The notes below the pieces were generated by a model that was given only the letters and a program-made list of their open reading frames with translations, made no database searches and was not told the origin of the DNA. Of a DNA stretch of 64,000 bases, positions 61,933-64,000 are shown in pieces; within the stretch, counting starts at the first letter, position 1, and each line of letters begins with the position of its first letter. The position numbers and the translations under genes are program-made. This DNA is from Saltatorellus ferox (GTDB lineage Bacteria; Planctomycetota; UBA1135; GCA-002686595): the NCBI GenBank assembly GCA_007751475.1, contig CP036434.1, positions 4,407,524 through 4,471,523 of the forward strand. The letters are read 5' to 3'.

Positions 61933-62806
61933 CGGAGAGATTCTGGTCCGATTCGGGTCCGGACTGAAGGGTCACGAACGAGACTTCCGCTGGCGCTCCG
62001 GTGCGAAGCGGAAGCCCCACCACGCCGAGGCCGCGGGCCACGAAGACGGTGGTACCGCCCAGTTCGACGCGAAGGCCGGGGTGTGGCGGGCCCAGATCGC
62101 GCAGGAAGGGCAGGTCGACCTGGGAGCCGTGGGTATGGCCGGAGAGCACGGCGTGGACATGGGCGGCAGGGTGCCCGGCGAACGCGGGAGCGCCGCGGGG
62201 ACCGTGACAGAGTCCTATGACGACGTCGGCGGCGCCGACGAGCTCCAGCGCCGCGTCCACGTCGATGACCTTGCCTTCTTCGGGGTCTTCGATGCCAGCG
62301 AAGGCGACCGTGCTCCCATCGACCTCGACGGTCTTCGAGCGGTTGCGCAGGAAGTGCCAGCCGTCGGGCTCGAGGGCCGCAACGATCTCCCACTCGCGCC
62401 GGAGCTTGTAGTCATGGTTGCCGAAGACAGCGAAGGTTCCCCGCTGTCCGACGCAGCGCCGAAGGTCGGGCAGCACCGGGAGGACGTCTTCGACTCCGTG
62501 GGTGACGTAGTCGCCGGTCCAGCAGACGAAGTCTGGCCTGCGCTGCTCGATCAGGCTGACGACGGCGGCGAGATCTGCGCCGGAGAGGAAAGGCCCGGCA
62601 TGGATGTCGGAGAGGTGAGCGATGGTGATCCCCTGCAGCGCAGGCGGAAGGCCCGGGATCCGAAGAATGTGCTCCCGGACACCCAGCCTCTCCGCGCTGA
62701 GGTAGCGCCAGCGGTAGAACCGGCGCGCGCCCAGGAGGACGGTGACTCGCTCGACCGCATCGAAGGCGGCCAGGCGAAGGCGGCTGAAACGTCGGGGCTC
62801 GATCAC
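61922..62806 (-). CDS. Metallophosphoesterase
   Basis: A 294-residue calcineurin-like phosphoesterase with a hydrophobic-basic N-terminus of about 40 residues. Dimetal motifs: HLSDIHAG (Asp67, His69), CWTGDYV, GNHDY, CHGPRG, and SGHTHGSQ near the C-terminus. This is the YaeI/YkuE-like membrane-associated branch, acting on unknown phosphoesters. Overlaps the propeller gene. No membrane helix is certain. Confidence 0.9.
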   Translation of the reverse strand: MIEPRRFSRLRLAAFDAVERVTVLLGARRFYRWRYLSAERLGVREHILRIPGLPPALQGITIAHLSDIHAGPFLSGADLAAVVSLIEQRRPDFVCWTGDYVTHGVEDVLPVLPDLRRCVGQRGTFAVFGNHDYKLRREWEIVAALEPDGWHFLRNRSKTVEVDGSTVAFAGIEDPEEGKVIDVDAALELVGAADVVIGLCHGPRGAPAFAGHPAAHVHAVLSGHTHGSQVDLPFLRDLGPPHPGLRVELGGTTVFVARGLGVVGLPLRTGAPAEVSFVTLQSGPESDQNLSDAG

Positions 62807-62845
62807 GTCGGTACCGTACCAGTTACGGTTCCGACGAACTCCACT

Positions 62846-63508
62846 CTACCAGCTCACGGCCGTCATCCCGGCCGCGAGTTTCCTCTCGCCTTCCGGGCCG
62901 ATCACCGCGCCCTCGCCTTCGAACTGCTCGACCACGAGGCCGACGTCGCTGCCGAGCGTCAGCCGCGCCGCGCCCGAATCGAGGTCGTACACGCCGTGGG
63001 CCGTCACCACCCGAAGCCGGCCCTCTGCGCGCGCCGTGCCGCCCAGGAGCCTGACCCGCGGCGGCAGGAGGCTCGCCACCACGGCGCGCGCTCCCGAATC
63101 CAGGAGCAGCCTGCCCTTCCCGAGTTCCAGCGTGCTCGGCGGGCCGCTCGTGGTGCCCACCACGTCGCCAGGAGCGAGTTCGATCTCGCCGGTCGCGTCG
63201 GCGCCGGACCGCTCGGCGGCGAAGACCCTGGGGCCGGCGAACGATTCACCGGCCCCCGGAGTGAAGGCCGCGTGGACGCCCAGGGGCGCTCCCGCTCGGC
63301 TTCCGAAGTGCAGGAACAGCAGGATCCCGAAGGCCGGGAGCAGGAGCGTCCGCATGCGGATCCTCGACTGCGAAACCCCGCGCTTCGCGCGCTCCTCGGC
63401 CCCGCGGCCGCCCGCGAGTCGATGGCGAACGTCCAGCAGGAGCTCCTCCCTGCGAGCGTTCAGCTCCTCTTCGGACAACCGCGCACGCTCAGGAACGTCT
63501 GGGCTCAT
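62846..63508 (-). CDS. FecR-like single-pass membrane protein
   Basis: A 220-residue protein. Charged N-terminus (~50 residues), one membrane helix (RTLLLPAFGILLFLHFG), and a beta-rich outside domain with ELAPGDVVGTTSG, LELGKGRLLLDSGARAVVAS, RVVTAHGVYDLDSGAARLTL, the pattern of FecR-type domains. No sigma factor sits next to it, so it may be a free-standing version. Located between gltX and the metallophosphoesterase, all in one direction. Confidence 0.75.
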   Translation of the reverse strand: MSPDVPERARLSEEELNARREELLLDVRHRLAGGRGAEERAKRGVSQSRIRMRTLLLPAFGILLFLHFGSRAGAPLGVHAAFTPGAGESFAGPRVFAAERSGADATGEIELAPGDVVGTTSGPPSTLELGKGRLLLDSGARAVVASLLPPRVRLLGGTARAEGRLRVVTAHGVYDLDSGAARLTLGSDVGLVVEQFEGEGAVIGPEGERKLAAGMTAVSW

Positions 63509-63658
63509 GTCGAGAATGGGCGGGCTGTGCCGCGGCGAGTCGTCGGAGGTCGTGAACCGGGGCGGCCGGTGGAGCCGCCCCTGGATCCGATCGGCCCTTC
63601 GGACGATCCCCTTGACTGATTTACGCCAGTCGTGCCCGCCTAAACCCGCCGTTTCCGC

Positions 63659-64000
63659 TCATGCGAGCCGTTTCTGCCCGGCCTCGATCCGGGCCAGCGC
63701 CGACTCTCTGCCGAGCAGCTCGATGCAATCGAAAAGGTCTCGACCGCCCGCCATCCCCGTGAGGGCGCAGCGCAGCGGCTGAAAGAGAGCCGGGAACTTC
63801 AGACCCTCCTCCTTCACCCAGTCCTTCACCGCCGCGGCCATGGCCTCGGCCGACTCGGAGGCGTCCCGCCCGCGGAGCCAGTCCGCGAACCGCCCGAGCG
63901 TCTCGACGCGCCCCTCGTGCTTGCGCGCTCCCGCTTCGGCCTGGTCCTCGAAGGTGACCGCGTCGTCCGCCTCGAAGAACGGCCGCACGCGAGGTGGAAA
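63659..64000 (-). CDS. gltX: Glutamyl-tRNA synthetase, C-terminal fragment (cut at right edge)
   Basis: Only about 113 C-terminal residues are visible, and the frame is open through base 64000. PPRVRPFFEADD, ESAEAMAAAVKDWVKEEGLK, FPALFQPLRCALTG and DLFDCIELLGRESALARIE are the anticodon-binding end of GltX, which charges tRNA-Glu (and in many bacteria tRNA-Gln). Stop TGA at 63659. A perfect 8-bp hairpin (63559-63581) follows, before the FecR-like gene. Confidence 0.9.
   Translation of the reverse strand, partial: FPPRVRPFFEADDAVTFEDQAEAGARKHEGRVETLGRFADWLRGRDASESAEAMAAAVKDWVKEEGLKFPALFQPLRCALTGMAGGRDLFDCIELLGRESALARIEAGQKRLA

Overview
The window is GC-rich bacterial DNA. Its gene content points to a member of the Planctomycetota, probably one of the less-studied deep lineages. 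The signs are a small Hc1/histone-H1-like protein, an ECF sigma factor next to a Ser/Thr kinase carrying a formylglycine-enzyme-like domain, several exported sulfatases and a sulfotransferase, a FloA/NfeD operon, a type III glutamine synthetase, the MqnD step of the futalosine menaquinone route, and many lipoproteins and secreted esterases. This assignment is inference from families; no phylogeny was possible. Genes are dense, lie on both strands and form short operons. Both ends are cut inside genes: a CARDB-repeat lipoprotein on the left and gltX on the right.

Layout. 1-4.7 kb: CARDB lipoprotein, an MqnD-DUF952 fusion, a histone-H1-like protein and an EVE protein. 4.7-8.7 kb: membrane operon nfeD (long) - nfeD (short) - floA - unknown anchored protein, read leftward. 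8.8-14.2 kb: alpha/beta hydrolase, selenocysteine tRNA, a terminator, an RTX-like lipoprotein, a FUN14-like membrane protein, and a fused phosphoserine phosphatase / class V aminotransferase that may carry both last steps of serine synthesis. 14.4-16.4 kb: fabG-fabZ-fabI. 16.5-22.4 kb: DUF4253 protein, YCII-like lipoprotein, winged-helix protein, and a di-haem oxidoreductase followed by an EfeO/imelysin-like lipoprotein (probable iron uptake). 22.5-28.8 kb: DUF2959 lipoprotein, two exported sulfatases, a phosphopantetheinyl transferase and an anchored unknown. 28.8-32.6 kb: oleB-oleC-oleD for long-chain olefin synthesis, without oleA. 32.7-42.2 kb: secreted esterase, hybrid histidine kinase, hydrolase-SnoaL fusion, arylsulfotransferase lipoprotein, and secreted or unknown proteins.

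42.2-43.8 kb is the only clear mobile or accessory patch. It holds a REP-associated (Y1) transposase gene broken by a 17-bp tandem duplication, lying between long imperfect inverted repeats; a 30-bp piece of the same repeat also occurs near 17.45 kb. 43.8-52.1 kb: kinase-FGE fusion, convergent ECF sigma factor, an M1-peptidase-like lipoprotein that has lost its zinc site, type III glutamine synthetase and tRNA-Met. 52.2-61 kb: cupin, GAF-like protein, a hairpin plus 39-bp tandem repeat, TraB/GumN protein, two tandem paralogous lipoprotein esterases, and a large carboxypeptidase-regulatory-like protein. 61-64 kb: beta-propeller protein overlapping a metallophosphoesterase, a FecR-like protein, and the end of gltX.

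The points most worth a second look are the domain fusions (MqnD-DUF952, SerB-aminotransferase, hydrolase-SnoaL), the tRNA-Sec, the dead M1 peptidase and the broken RAYT with its inverted repeats. I did not find a large, clearly undescribed multi-gene system.
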